Assembly: GCA_021648585.1 (NCBI GenBank)
Contig: JAKISM010000030.1
Location: forward strand, 1 to 17,409
Length of the DNA: 17,409 bases
Source of the DNA: Devosiaceae bacterium
GTDB taxonomy: Bacteria > Pseudomonadota > Alphaproteobacteria > Rhizobiales > Devosiaceae
Direction of reading: 5' to 3'
A program made the translations under genes and the position numbers. The notes under the pieces are model-generated. The model made no database searches. It was not told the DNA's origin and saw nothing but the letters and a program-made list of their open reading frames with translations. Positions within the stretch are counted from its first letter, which is position 1. The number at the start of each line of letters is the position of its first letter. Below, piece after piece: positions 7,739 through 14,036 of the stretch.

Positions 7739-8950
7739 ATGGTATTGTACGAACAATTCTTAGAGCTTTCACAAAATTTGGATAGTGAAGTGCGCTCACA
7801 AGCTGCTCATTTAGCATCTTTGTCATTTGTCGAGCATAATGGTTCAATCGATGAATATGCAGCGCTTTATGCTTCTTTAATTTCTTTTTTAGAGGATAAT
7901 TCGGTAAAGGTTCGTGCGGCTCTTGCTTATGGGTTATTACATTCAAAACATGCCCCACGCCCTGTTATTTTGTCACTCTTACATGATGTGCCGATAATTT
8001 CTCGAGCGGTGGCGCAATATTCTCCGATTTTAGTTGATGCAGATCTTATGGGGGTTGTTAAAAGCCAAGATATTGCAATGCTTGATTGTATTGCTGATCG
8101 TCCTGAACTAACCCAGCGAGTTGCGCACGCTTTGCTTGAAAATAATAATATTGATATTTCTCTTAAAGTTCTTTGGCGAGAAGATGTTGATATTGCTCCT
8201 AATGTTCTCGCAAGAATTACTGATGATTTGGGTGATAATGCTAAAATCCGTGATGCGCTTTTTGCACGAGATGAGTTACCCGGATCTTCTAGGTTTTTAT
8301 TAATTGAAAAAGTTTGCTCTGATCTAACTAACTCTAGGCTTGTTAAGGGAACTATTGCACAAAGACCATTAAATCGTCTTATGCGTGATCTAACAAATTC
8401 GGCTCTAACATCTATTGGTGAAAGCGAAGCTTGTTTGGGATTAAGCGATTATGCTCTTGAAATGATCGATAAAAATCAGGTCAATGCTAGAATATTATTG
8501 CATAGTGTGGTGAGTGGTGATGTTTTGTTTTTTGCACAATGTGTTGCGGTGCTTACCAATATCCCACAAGAAAAAATATTCACCTTGTTAAATTCTGGCT
8601 CAAGAGCTTCTCTTAATGCGCTTTTCTCAAAAAGCGGTCTGAATATGGCTATTCGCAACCTGTTAGCTAGATTAATATCCTATGCACGAAATGTTGATTT
8701 GGCCGATGATTTATCAGCACGTCACCTAGTTGTAACTTGTTTGATTAATGAATTGCTAGATGAGCATGATGGCGGTATTGCGTTAGAATTAGAAGATGCT
8801 TTTTCTTATCTTAATGAGCAAAATATCTTGCTTGCTCGTAGCGCTGCTGCTGGTGTTATGCCTGCATTTGCAACAGGAGAAAAAAGTAATAAGCAACTTC
8901 CATTGCCATCAGGTGATAGCGAACAAGCATTGGCGCTGCCAGCCGCTTAA
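7739..8950 (+). CDS. DUF2336 domain protein with HEAT-like repeats
   Basis: The 403-residue product is almost entirely alpha-helical. The N-terminal part (about 14-110) has HEAT-like helical pairs such as SEVRSQAAHLA and NSVKVRAALAYGL. The centre (about 100-360) resembles the DUF2336 family, which I know almost only from alphaproteobacteria and whose function is not established. The last 30 residues are low complexity, with LPLPSG and ALALPAA. There is no signal peptide or membrane segment, so it is probably cytoplasmic and a protein-binding scaffold. AAGGG five bases before the ATG supports the start. It converges, with only one base between stop codons, on the Hpt-like gene, so a signalling link between the two is possible. 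Confidence 0.85.
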   Translation: MVLYEQFLELSQNLDSEVRSQAAHLASLSFVEHNGSIDEYAALYASLISFLEDNSVKVRAALAYGLLHSKHAPRPVILSLLHDVPIISRAVAQYSPILVDADLMGVVKSQDIAMLDCIADRPELTQRVAHALLENNNIDISLKVLWREDVDIAPNVLARITDDLGDNAKIRDALFARDELPGSSRFLLIEKVCSDLTNSRLVKGTIAQRPLNRLMRDLTNSALTSIGESEACLGLSDYALEMIDKNQVNARILLHSVVSGDVLFFAQCVAVLTNIPQEKIFTLLNSGSRASLNALFSKSGLNMAIRNLLARLISYARNVDLADDLSARHLVVTCLINELLDEHDGGIALELEDAFSYLNEQNILLARSAAAGVMPAFATGEKSNKQLPLPSGDSEQALALPAA

Positions 8951-8951
8951 G

Positions 8952-9464
8952 TCATATTTGCGCAATTTTCTTATTTATTATTACTTCAAACCCTTGTTTG
9001 ATTTCTTCAATATTTTTTGTGCTCTTATGTTTGCTTTTTGTGCAAAGACCTATTGCCTGAACCAATAATTCTATAGCTTCAAGATGTTCCTTTAGATAGC
9101 AGGTGCGCTCAATTAGTCGTGATAAAGTGGCCGCGAAATGACCCGCCTCATCATTATTAAGGACGCCTGCATTGCCCTTAATCAGATGTACTGCTTTATT
9201 AAACGAAGAGAATGACTTTGGATCATCATCATGGCTTTTTAACTTATTCCAACATGATAAAAGCTCATTAATATCGTCCTCTAGCCACTTTTCAAAATCC
9301 ATTGACAGGTTATCAACTTGGCGATCAGCCTTATCAATTGGATGAATAGCTCCTTTGCCAAGTTGCAAATAAATGATTTTATCAAACAGTTTCGTATCTG
9401 GCTCGATAGTTTCTAATAATCTGCCAGGCAGATTGGGCTTGTTTGCTAAATTTTTATCATTCAA
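8952..9464 (-). CDS. Hpt-like histidine phosphotransfer protein
   Basis: The 170-residue product has a typical Hpt core: AVHLIKGNAG (91-100) with phospho-acceptor candidate His93, then a helix that contains HFAATLSRLIE. This matches the H-x-[LI]-K-G-x-A pattern of phosphorelay proteins such as the Hpt domains of ArcB and ChpT-like relays. The first 50 residues are a conserved-looking extension (YLQLGKGAIHPIDKADRQ) with no assigned role. The start is TTG at 9464 with GGGG upstream. No ATG occurs until Met55, which would cut away the extension. No kinase is adjacent, so its partner must be elsewhere. It is in the same orientation as nadK, 89 bases downstream of it. Confidence 0.75.
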   Translation of the reverse strand: MNDKNLANKPNLPGRLLETIEPDTKLFDKIIYLQLGKGAIHPIDKADRQVDNLSMDFEKWLEDDINELLSCWNKLKSHDDDPKSFSSFNKAVHLIKGNAGVLNNDEAGHFAATLSRLIERTCYLKEHLEAIELLVQAIGLCTKSKHKSTKNIEEIKQGFEVIINKKIAQI

Positions 9465-9553
9465 ATTATCTACCCCAAAATATTCAGAATGAATGAATTT
9501 TACAAGGTTTTTTCAAATTAACAAGCGAGATTACACTTAAGCACTGCCCACAA

Positions 9554-10330
9554 TTAGATTAAAAACTGTTCGTTAAGAACTCTTTCTTCTAAGCCGTGAC
9601 CGGGATCAAATAATAGGGTTACTTTTTTTGATCGATCCTCAAAAACCTCAACACTTAGCACATTTTCAAACTCAACATTATCAGCAACCGCACTTATTGG
9701 GCGTTTATTTGCTTCAAGTGTTTTGAAGATAACTTTTGCATTATTATGCAAAATTGCTCCCCTCCATCTTCTAGGGCGAAATGGAGAAATTGGGGTTAGT
9801 GCTAATAGAGGGGCATCAATAGGCAATATTGGTCCGTGTGCTGAAAGATTATATGCGGTTGATCCCGCAGGGGTAGATAACAGCACGCCATCAGATATCA
9901 ATTCTTTTAGTCTAACCTTGCCATCAACAATTATTTTAATTTTTGCAGCTTGATAGGTCGAGCGAAATAGAGAAACTTCATTAAGCGCTAAAGCATGATG
10001 GGTCTTATTATTTGCATCTTTTACCTTCATGAAAAGTGGGTATATATCTTTTGGCCGAGCAAGTTTAAGCCGCTCAATTAAATCACCCTTATAAAAATCA
10101 TTCATCAAAAAGCCAATAGAGCCACAATTCATGCCATAAACAGGAATTTTATATTCCATAGCTTTATGCAGACTTTCTAGCATAAAGCCATCACCACCAA
10201 GCGCCACAACAATATCAGCTTGCTCAATGCCAACACCTGCAAACTTTTTAGTGAATTTTTTAACAGCTTTTTGTGCTTCTGGTGCATTACTAGCCAAAAA
10301 GGCTATTTTCTTTGCTGGGTTTTGTGACAA
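9554..10330 (-). CDS. nadK: NAD kinase
   Basis: NAD kinase makes NADP from NAD and ATP (or polyphosphate) in the cytoplasm. The hallmark GGDG (45-48, with Asp47) is present, followed by the NE motif in ALNEVSLF and the GSTAYNLSAHGP segment. The start was placed at TTG 10330, giving 258 residues, the usual length. GGAG lies seven bases before it, and the rejected GTG at 10402 would add 24 hydrophobic residues unlike the family. An ATG just upstream is out of frame. The gene is divergent from tRNA-Thr. The N-terminal region (IAFLASNAPEA) fits the usual opening of alphaproteobacterial NAD kinases. Confidence 0.93.
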   Translation of the reverse strand: MSQNPAKKIAFLASNAPEAQKAVKKFTKKFAGVGIEQADIVVALGGDGFMLESLHKAMEYKIPVYGMNCGSIGFLMNDFYKGDLIERLKLARPKDIYPLFMKVKDANNKTHHALALNEVSLFRSTYQAAKIKIIVDGKVRLKELISDGVLLSTPAGSTAYNLSAHGPILPIDAPLLALTPISPFRPRRWRGAILHNNAKVIFKTLEANKRPISAVADNVEFENVLSVEVFEDRSKKVTLLFDPGHGLEERVLNEQFLI

Positions 10331-10481
10331 TTCATAACTCCAAAATAAAACTAATAGAATAATTAGCACGCTTAACCCTTTGATACCAGTGCAGGAGTGC
10401 ACGAAGATAAGGATTTCTAATAATTATTTATCTTTGCCCCTTGAACTTATCTAAAGCGGGTGATAGCAAGCTTTTTAGGTT

Positions 10482-10557
10482 GCCGGTATAGCTCAGTTGG
10501 TAGAGCATCTGATTTGTAATCAGAGGGTCGGGAGTTCGAGTCTCTCTGCCGGCACCA
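10482..10557 (+). tRNA. tRNA-Thr (anticodon TGT)
   Basis: This is a 76-base cloverleaf with encoded CCA. The acceptor stem is GCCGGTA with TGCCGGC (10547-10553), discriminator A and CCA at 10555-10557. The anticodon loop TTTGTAA sits in a TCTGA/TCAGA stem, giving anticodon TGT. The T arm contains GTTCGAG. The CCA end is also part of a hairpin with downstream sequence. Confidence 0.97.
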
Positions 10558-10593
10558 CGCTTCGCCCTTACGGGCTATGCGTGGCGCAGCCAC
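10555..10593 (+). repeat. GC-rich hairpins directly after tRNA-Thr
   Basis: CCACGC (10555-10560) pairs with GCGTGG (10579-10584) around an inner GCCC/GGGC stem (10564-10575). A second hairpin, GTGGC/GCCAC (10581-10593), overlaps the first. The two cannot form fully together. The composition is much richer in G+C than the surroundings. There is no T-run, so it is either a processing signal, a weak terminator or a palindromic repeat. Confidence 0.5.
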
Positions 10594-10669
10594 AAAAGTA
10601 GAGCGTTAGGACGAAGCAGTGTCCTGCGTAGCTCATAGAGCGAAGCATGGACTATTTGAGAAAATCATA

Positions 10670-10912
10670 ATGCATTATGTTTATATTATCAGAAGTATTG
10701 ACTTTCCAGAGCAAGAATATACAGGAGCTACTTCCAATTTGAAACAAAGACTTGCAGAGCATAATTCTGGAAGCTCAAAACATACTGCAAAATACAAGCC
10801 GTGGGAATTAGTATCTTATCATGCTTTTATAGATAAACAAAAGGCTTATGATTTTGAAAAATATTTGAAGTCGCATTCAGGCAGAGCGTTTGCAAAAAAG
10901 AGATTAGTATAA
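10670..10912 (+). CDS. Stand-alone GIY-YIG domain endonuclease-like protein
   Basis: The 80-residue product consists of a single GIY-YIG domain of the YhbQ/UvrC N-terminal type. The two-part signature is YVYIIRS (3-9) and YTG (17-19), followed by the conserved Arg of NLKQRLAEH (helix 1), His31, and a Glu in DFEKYLKS near the end. The Lys/Arg-rich helix FEKYLKSHSGR matches the family. The start at 10670 was preferred over an upstream 17-residue extension, because YVYI is the usual beginning. Single-domain members are common in rhizobial genomes and their role is unclear. It lies 112 bases after tRNA-Thr, with GC-rich palindromes between, which may mean that it was transferred. Confidence 0.85.
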   Translation: MHYVYIIRSIDFPEQEYTGATSNLKQRLAEHNSGSSKHTAKYKPWELVSYHAFIDKQKAYDFEKYLKSHSGRAFAKKRLV

Positions 10913-11006
10913 TTGAAGTTTATTCTATCTTGCATTTATTCTTGCCGCCGTTTATTCTTTTTCTATGCTAACACTACATTGGCTGCCTTACATCTCGCCA
11001 GTGACG

Positions 11007-12377
11007 CTATATAGGGATTTGAATAAGAACCTTTAATCCGCCTTTGTTTGATTTTTCAAAATTCAATTTTCCTGAATTCATTATAACTATTTCATTAGCA
11101 ATCGAAATACCAATGCCCGTGCCAGAGCCTTTGCTATCTAAACGCAAACCACGTTTGCCGAGTAAATTAAGTTGTTTCTCGCTTAACCCCTTACCATCAT
11201 CTTCAATTATCAAATTGATATGTTTTTGTTCAACATTTGCCTGAATATGAATATTGCTATTTGCCCATTGTGTTGCGTTTTCAATTATTATTCCTAGTAA
11301 TTCAAGTAGGTCTGGCTCGTCTAAATCAACCTCAATTTTGCCGCTTATATCAATATGCCATTCTATTTTAGTGCCCTTTGGGGTTTTCTTGAGCGTGTTA
11401 ACCACACGATTTAGGTGTTTTAATAAAGGAGTTGCAAAATGATCGGCTTTTGAGCGGGTTTTAAGGCGTGATAGGCGTAATTGGTGATCTATAATTGCCG
11501 ACATGTCATTAGTATTTTGTGCAATAATTTTTGCACTCTCCTGATTGCCAGATTTGCGTATATTTTCAATTTCAGAATTAAGGACTGTAAGCGCAGTTTT
11601 TAACCCATGCGCTAGGTTGCTCGCCCTTGTTCTAGCAAAAGAAATAGATTTATCTTGTGTATCTAGCAATTCGTTTACTTCATCAATTAATGGCATTACT
11701 TCGGGTGGATGATTATCATTCATTCGGCTTTTGCTACCAGTTCGAATGGCGCTAATATCTTGCTTAATTTTTGAAAGTGGGGCTAGTCCTAGAGCAATTT
11801 GCACCCAAGCAGCAATGGAAAGGGCAACAGCTAAAATTGCTAGCGCACGTAATAGATCAAAACGAAACTGTTTTGTGGCCTTATAAAAATTGTTCAAGTC
11901 CTCTGCAAGAATTATATCAAGTTCTATAAAAGAGCCGTCCTTTTTTTCAAATTGCAATCGCTGAATAAACGCAATGGCAAGAGTTCCTTCAGGGTCAATT
12001 ATATTGGCAATATTTAATTTTCTATCAAATAATGTCTTGTCTTCAAGATTAAATTCTTGATCCCACATTGAGCGTGATCTTGAGCGTGCGTTAGTTTTAG
12101 CATCTGTTATTTGCCAATATATATCGCCATAAGGTATTTGAAAGCGAGGATCCGCTAATGGTGCTTTTAATGTTGGAACGTCAATTTCAGGATCAATTTG
12201 TGCTATTAATCTGTCGAACTGGTTTGACAGGTCAGATTTTAAGGAACTCTCAATATGAGAAGCAAAAAGTGATGATATTACAAAGCCAGCAATAATAAGT
12301 GCTATTATTATTGAGGTTGCAGAAGCTGCAAAAAGCCTTAGACGCAATGAGTTTGGGCGTAAAGAGATAGGCTTCAC
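11007..12377 (-). CDS. Sensor histidine kinase, PhoQ/FeuQ-like
   Basis: The 456-residue kinase has two membrane helices (about 14-38 and 174-196) around a 135-residue periplasmic sensor region. The H-box NLAHGLKTALTVL carries phospho-acceptor His257, the N-box IIENATQWA has Asn367, and G1 DDGKGLS (393-399) and G2 GSGTGIGIS (417-425) form the ATP site. The last H-box feature differs from the usual KTPL: Ala262 replaces the proline. The AHGLKT pattern is typical of PhoQ-like kinases, and the operon order resembles the rhizobial FeuN-FeuP-FeuQ set, so a FeuQ-like role in envelope or cation sensing is inferred. GTG at 12377 is preceded by AAGG seven bases upstream and follows the regulator stop by 15 bases. 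Confidence 0.9.
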   Translation of the reverse strand: MKPISLRPNSLRLRLFAASATSIIIALIIAGFVISSLFASHIESSLKSDLSNQFDRLIAQIDPEIDVPTLKAPLADPRFQIPYGDIYWQITDAKTNARSRSRSMWDQEFNLEDKTLFDRKLNIANIIDPEGTLAIAFIQRLQFEKKDGSFIELDIILAEDLNNFYKATKQFRFDLLRALAILAVALSIAAWVQIALGLAPLSKIKQDISAIRTGSKSRMNDNHPPEVMPLIDEVNELLDTQDKSISFARTRASNLAHGLKTALTVLNSEIENIRKSGNQESAKIIAQNTNDMSAIIDHQLRLSRLKTRSKADHFATPLLKHLNRVVNTLKKTPKGTKIEWHIDISGKIEVDLDEPDLLELLGIIIENATQWANSNIHIQANVEQKHINLIIEDDGKGLSEKQLNLLGKRGLRLDSKGSGTGIGISIANEIVIMNSGKLNFEKSNKGGLKVLIQIPI

Positions 12378-12392
12378 AATTTAGCCTTAAAC

Positions 12393-13058
12393 TTATTCAT
12401 TCTCATCTTCCATTATATAGCCAAAGCCGCGCCGAGTTTTAATTGAGTTTTTGCCTAATTTTCTTCTAGTGCGCCCAACAAGCACTTCAATTGAATTAGA
12501 ATCACGCTCAAAATCTTGCGAATAAAGATGCTCCGTTAATTCCATTTGATCTACCACACGATTATTATTGTGCATTAAATAAGACACAAGTCTATATTCT
12601 TGTGGGGTGAGGGGGATTGGTTGTCCGTCTCTGGATACTCGCATTTGCCTTGTATCAAGCACAATATCGCCAACCTCGATATTAGGGGCGGCATGACCAG
12701 TTGAGCGCCTAACAAGCGATCTAACACGTGCAACTAATTCTTCTGAGCGATATGGTTTGACAAGATAATCATCAGCACCACTATCTATTCCTTCAACTCT
12801 CTCGTCCCAGTTGCCACGTGCAGTAAGGATTAATACAGGGGTGATGCAATTTTCTTTGCGCCAGCGTTTAAGAATTGTAAGCCCATCAAGAGTTGGAAGA
12901 CCTAAATCAAGAATAATAACATCAAATGGCTCGCTAGAGCCAAGAAACCAACCTTCTTCGCCATCTTTTTCTAGTACAGTTAAAAATCCAGCAAGCTCAA
13001 GAGCGGTGCTAATTGAAGCACCAATTTTTTCATCATCTTCTATTATTAAAGCACGCAT
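12393..13058 (-). CDS. OmpR/PhoP-type response regulator
   Basis: The 221-residue regulator has a receiver domain (1-115) with Asp8 and Asp9, phospho-acceptor Asp51, Thr79 and Lys101. A winged-helix DNA-binding domain (about 126-218) follows, with the SNSIEVLVGRTRRKLG recognition region. It would activate or repress genes when phosphorylated by the adjacent kinase. The start was set at ATG 13058 (MRALIIEDD), one base after the upstream PepSY gene. An earlier GTG at 13079 adds seven residues unlike receivers. Targets are unknown, but the promoter region at 13429-13553 has an 11-bp-step repeat as expected for this family, so autoregulation and control of the divergent acidic protein are plausible. 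Confidence 0.94.
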   Translation of the reverse strand: MRALIIEDDEKIGASISTALELAGFLTVLEKDGEEGWFLGSSEPFDVIILDLGLPTLDGLTILKRWRKENCITPVLILTARGNWDERVEGIDSGADDYLVKPYRSEELVARVRSLVRRSTGHAAPNIEVGDIVLDTRQMRVSRDGQPIPLTPQEYRLVSYLMHNNNRVVDQMELTEHLYSQDFERDSNSIEVLVGRTRRKLGKNSIKTRRGFGYIMEDENE

Positions 13059-13059
13059 A

Positions 13060-13428
13060 TTATTTGCCCAATAATTCACCAGAGTTAGCGTTAAAATACG
13101 CCTTTTTTACATAACCAGAATTATCAATATACTTAAAACGATAAATTAGCTTAGCACGTTTTCTATATAGTGAAATATCAATAATTTTGCCATCATATTC
13201 TTCTTCAAACAGCCGTATCATTTCTTTTAGAGAAATTGTTTCTTGAGCCTTAAGAGCTTCTAAAGCCTGTTCTTGGTCATCATCGTCATCATCATCGTCG
13301 TCGTCGTCGTCATCATCATCATCATCATAATCGTCATCTGGACTTGCATAGGCAGGCAAGGCACTAACGATATTTACACTCGGAGTGATCAATGAGGCAA
13401 GTAATAATAAAAAAAACCTTCTATCCAT
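13060..13428 (-). CDS. Secreted PepSY-like protein with poly-aspartate tract
   Basis: The 122-residue product has a signal peptide (MDRRF, then hydrophobic to about 28, cleavage probable after AYA) and then 20 aspartates in 21 residues (31-51, interrupted only by Tyr34). Residues about 63-122 look like a short PepSY domain (ISLKEMIRLFEEEYDGKI and YVKKAYFNANSGELLG). It heads the operon with the response regulator and kinase, as FeuN does in rhizobia, where a small periplasmic protein restrains the kinase; the correspondence is my inference. The poly-Asp segment should bind divalent cations, so it could sense or buffer them. The ATG has only a weak AGAG upstream. Confidence 0.82.
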   Translation of the reverse strand: MDRRFFLLLLASLITPSVNIVSALPAYASPDDDYDDDDDDDDDDDDDDDDDQEQALEALKAQETISLKEMIRLFEEEYDGKIIDISLYRKRAKLIYRFKYIDNSGYVKKAYFNANSGELLGK

Positions 13429-13553
13429 TTTTCTACTCTATCATAGTTTTTCTGACAATTCACTGACAATACGCTCACCGTTTGGTCAGTTCTGTTCTGA
13501 TATGTTCGAATCACAGCAGATTTTCTGCTTTTCAACGAATGAGAGGAACTATT
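13429..13553. promoter_or_regulatory. Divergent control region with CTGACAAT direct repeat
   Basis: This region lies between the PepSY-kinase operon and the acidic protein gene. CTGACAAT occurs at 13452-13459 and 13463-13470, a step of exactly 11 bases, the spacing expected for tandem binding of OmpR/PhoP-type regulators. The inverse core GTCAG lies at 13486-13490. I did not see a convincing -10 for either direction. Assignment to the neighbouring regulator is inference. Confidence 0.55.
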
Positions 13554-13889
13554 ATGAAAACCACTATAACAACGTCCCTAGCAGTATTAGCAATGGTGCT
13601 AGTTTCAACAGCGCCAATCAAAGCACAGGATATCAATGAGCTACTGCCAGTTTCAGTATTAACTGAGTTTTGCGCTGATAAAGCAAATGGCTCAGAGCAT
13701 TATGTAAAATTTACGCAACCAGACGGCTCAAGCATCAAAGGTGAAATCGAGTGCGGTGATGACGATGATGATCGTGATGATAACTACGACAACGATGATG
13801 ACGATGACGATGACTATGATGATCGTGATGATAACGACAACGATGATGATCGTGATGATGACGATGACGATGATAATGACGATTATTAA
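13554..13889 (+). CDS. Small secreted protein with aspartate-rich tail
   Basis: The 111-residue product starts at 13554 with a strong GAGAGGA ribosome binding site. A signal peptide covers about 1-24 (likely cleavage after IKA). The core (25-67) has only two cysteines, Cys40 and Cys67, which could form a disulfide. Residues 69-111 contain 32 Asp among 43, broken by Arg, Asn and Tyr, with DDRDD at three places (72-76, 89-93 and 98-102). No PepSY motif was seen. Such a tail resembles calcium-binding acidic repeats, but no RTX nonapeptide occurs. It is divergent from the two-component operon, which also encodes a poly-Asp protein, so it is a likely target or partner. No family was recognised. 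Confidence 0.78.
   Translation: MKTTITTSLAVLAMVLVSTAPIKAQDINELLPVSVLTEFCADKANGSEHYVKFTQPDGSSIKGEIECGDDDDDRDDNYDNDDDDDDDYDDRDDNDNDDDRDDDDDDDNDDY
13767..13859 (+). repeat. Internal GAT-rich repeat in the acidic tail coding region
   Basis: An 18-base unit, GATGATCGTGATGATAAC, occurs at 13767-13784 and 13818-13835, exactly 51 bases (17 codons) apart. A third, 15-base copy is at 13845-13859. All are in frame and give the DDRDD elements. The exact spacing suggests recent duplication rather than drift. Confidence 0.7.
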
Positions 13890-13920
13890 TCAAATAGGAT
13901 ATGCCAATAATAAGGAATTC

Positions 13921-13992
13921 TCTCTCAATTCACCCTCATAAACATCCCCCCAAATATTGCATTCCCTTCCTTTTGCAATATTAATTGAGAGA
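13921..13992. repeat. Nested inverted repeats downstream of the acidic protein gene
   Basis: TCTCTCAATT (13921-13930) pairs with AATTGAGAGA (13983-13992). Inside, AATATTGCA (13953-13961) pairs with TGCAATATT (13974-13982), with a 12-base loop and a 22-base bulge on the left. The arms meet end to end on the right, so it can fold as one long structure. It ends just before the terminator and could be a 3'-UTR structure or a palindromic repeat. Confidence 0.5.
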
Positions 13993-13998
13993 AAATAG

Positions 13999-14036
13999 CC
14001 CAGCTGCTTACAATCATAGCAGTTGGGTTTTATTTT
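13999..14036 (+). terminator. Rho-independent terminator of the acidic protein gene
   Basis: CCCAGCTGCT (13999-14008) pairs with AGCAGTTGGG (14018-14027), with one G-T pair and a 9-base loop, followed by TTTTATTTT. This is a strong intrinsic terminator for the plus-strand acidic protein. Its tail overlaps the end of rlmB. Confidence 0.85.

Noticed and set aside
8796..9068. Open frame of 90 residues across the DUF2336/Hpt junction
   Set aside because: It is the out-of-frame shadow of the DUF2336 end and runs through the antisense of the Hpt gene.
10331..10402. Hydrophobic N-terminal extension of NAD kinase from GTG 10402
   Set aside because: NAD kinase is a soluble cytoplasmic enzyme and the TTG at 10330 has GGAG and gives the family length.
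13260..13340. Poly-Asp tract as an assembly or frameshift artefact
   Set aside because: The tract is a clean run of GAT and GAC codons in frame, and both sides (signal peptide and PepSY-like part) stay in one frame.
13767..13859. CRISPR-like array
   Set aside because: The units are in-frame coding repeats without unique spacers of constant length.
13741..13941. Open frame reading Met-Thr repeats
   Set aside because: It is the shifted frame of the GAT-rich acidic tail and has no independent ribosome binding site.
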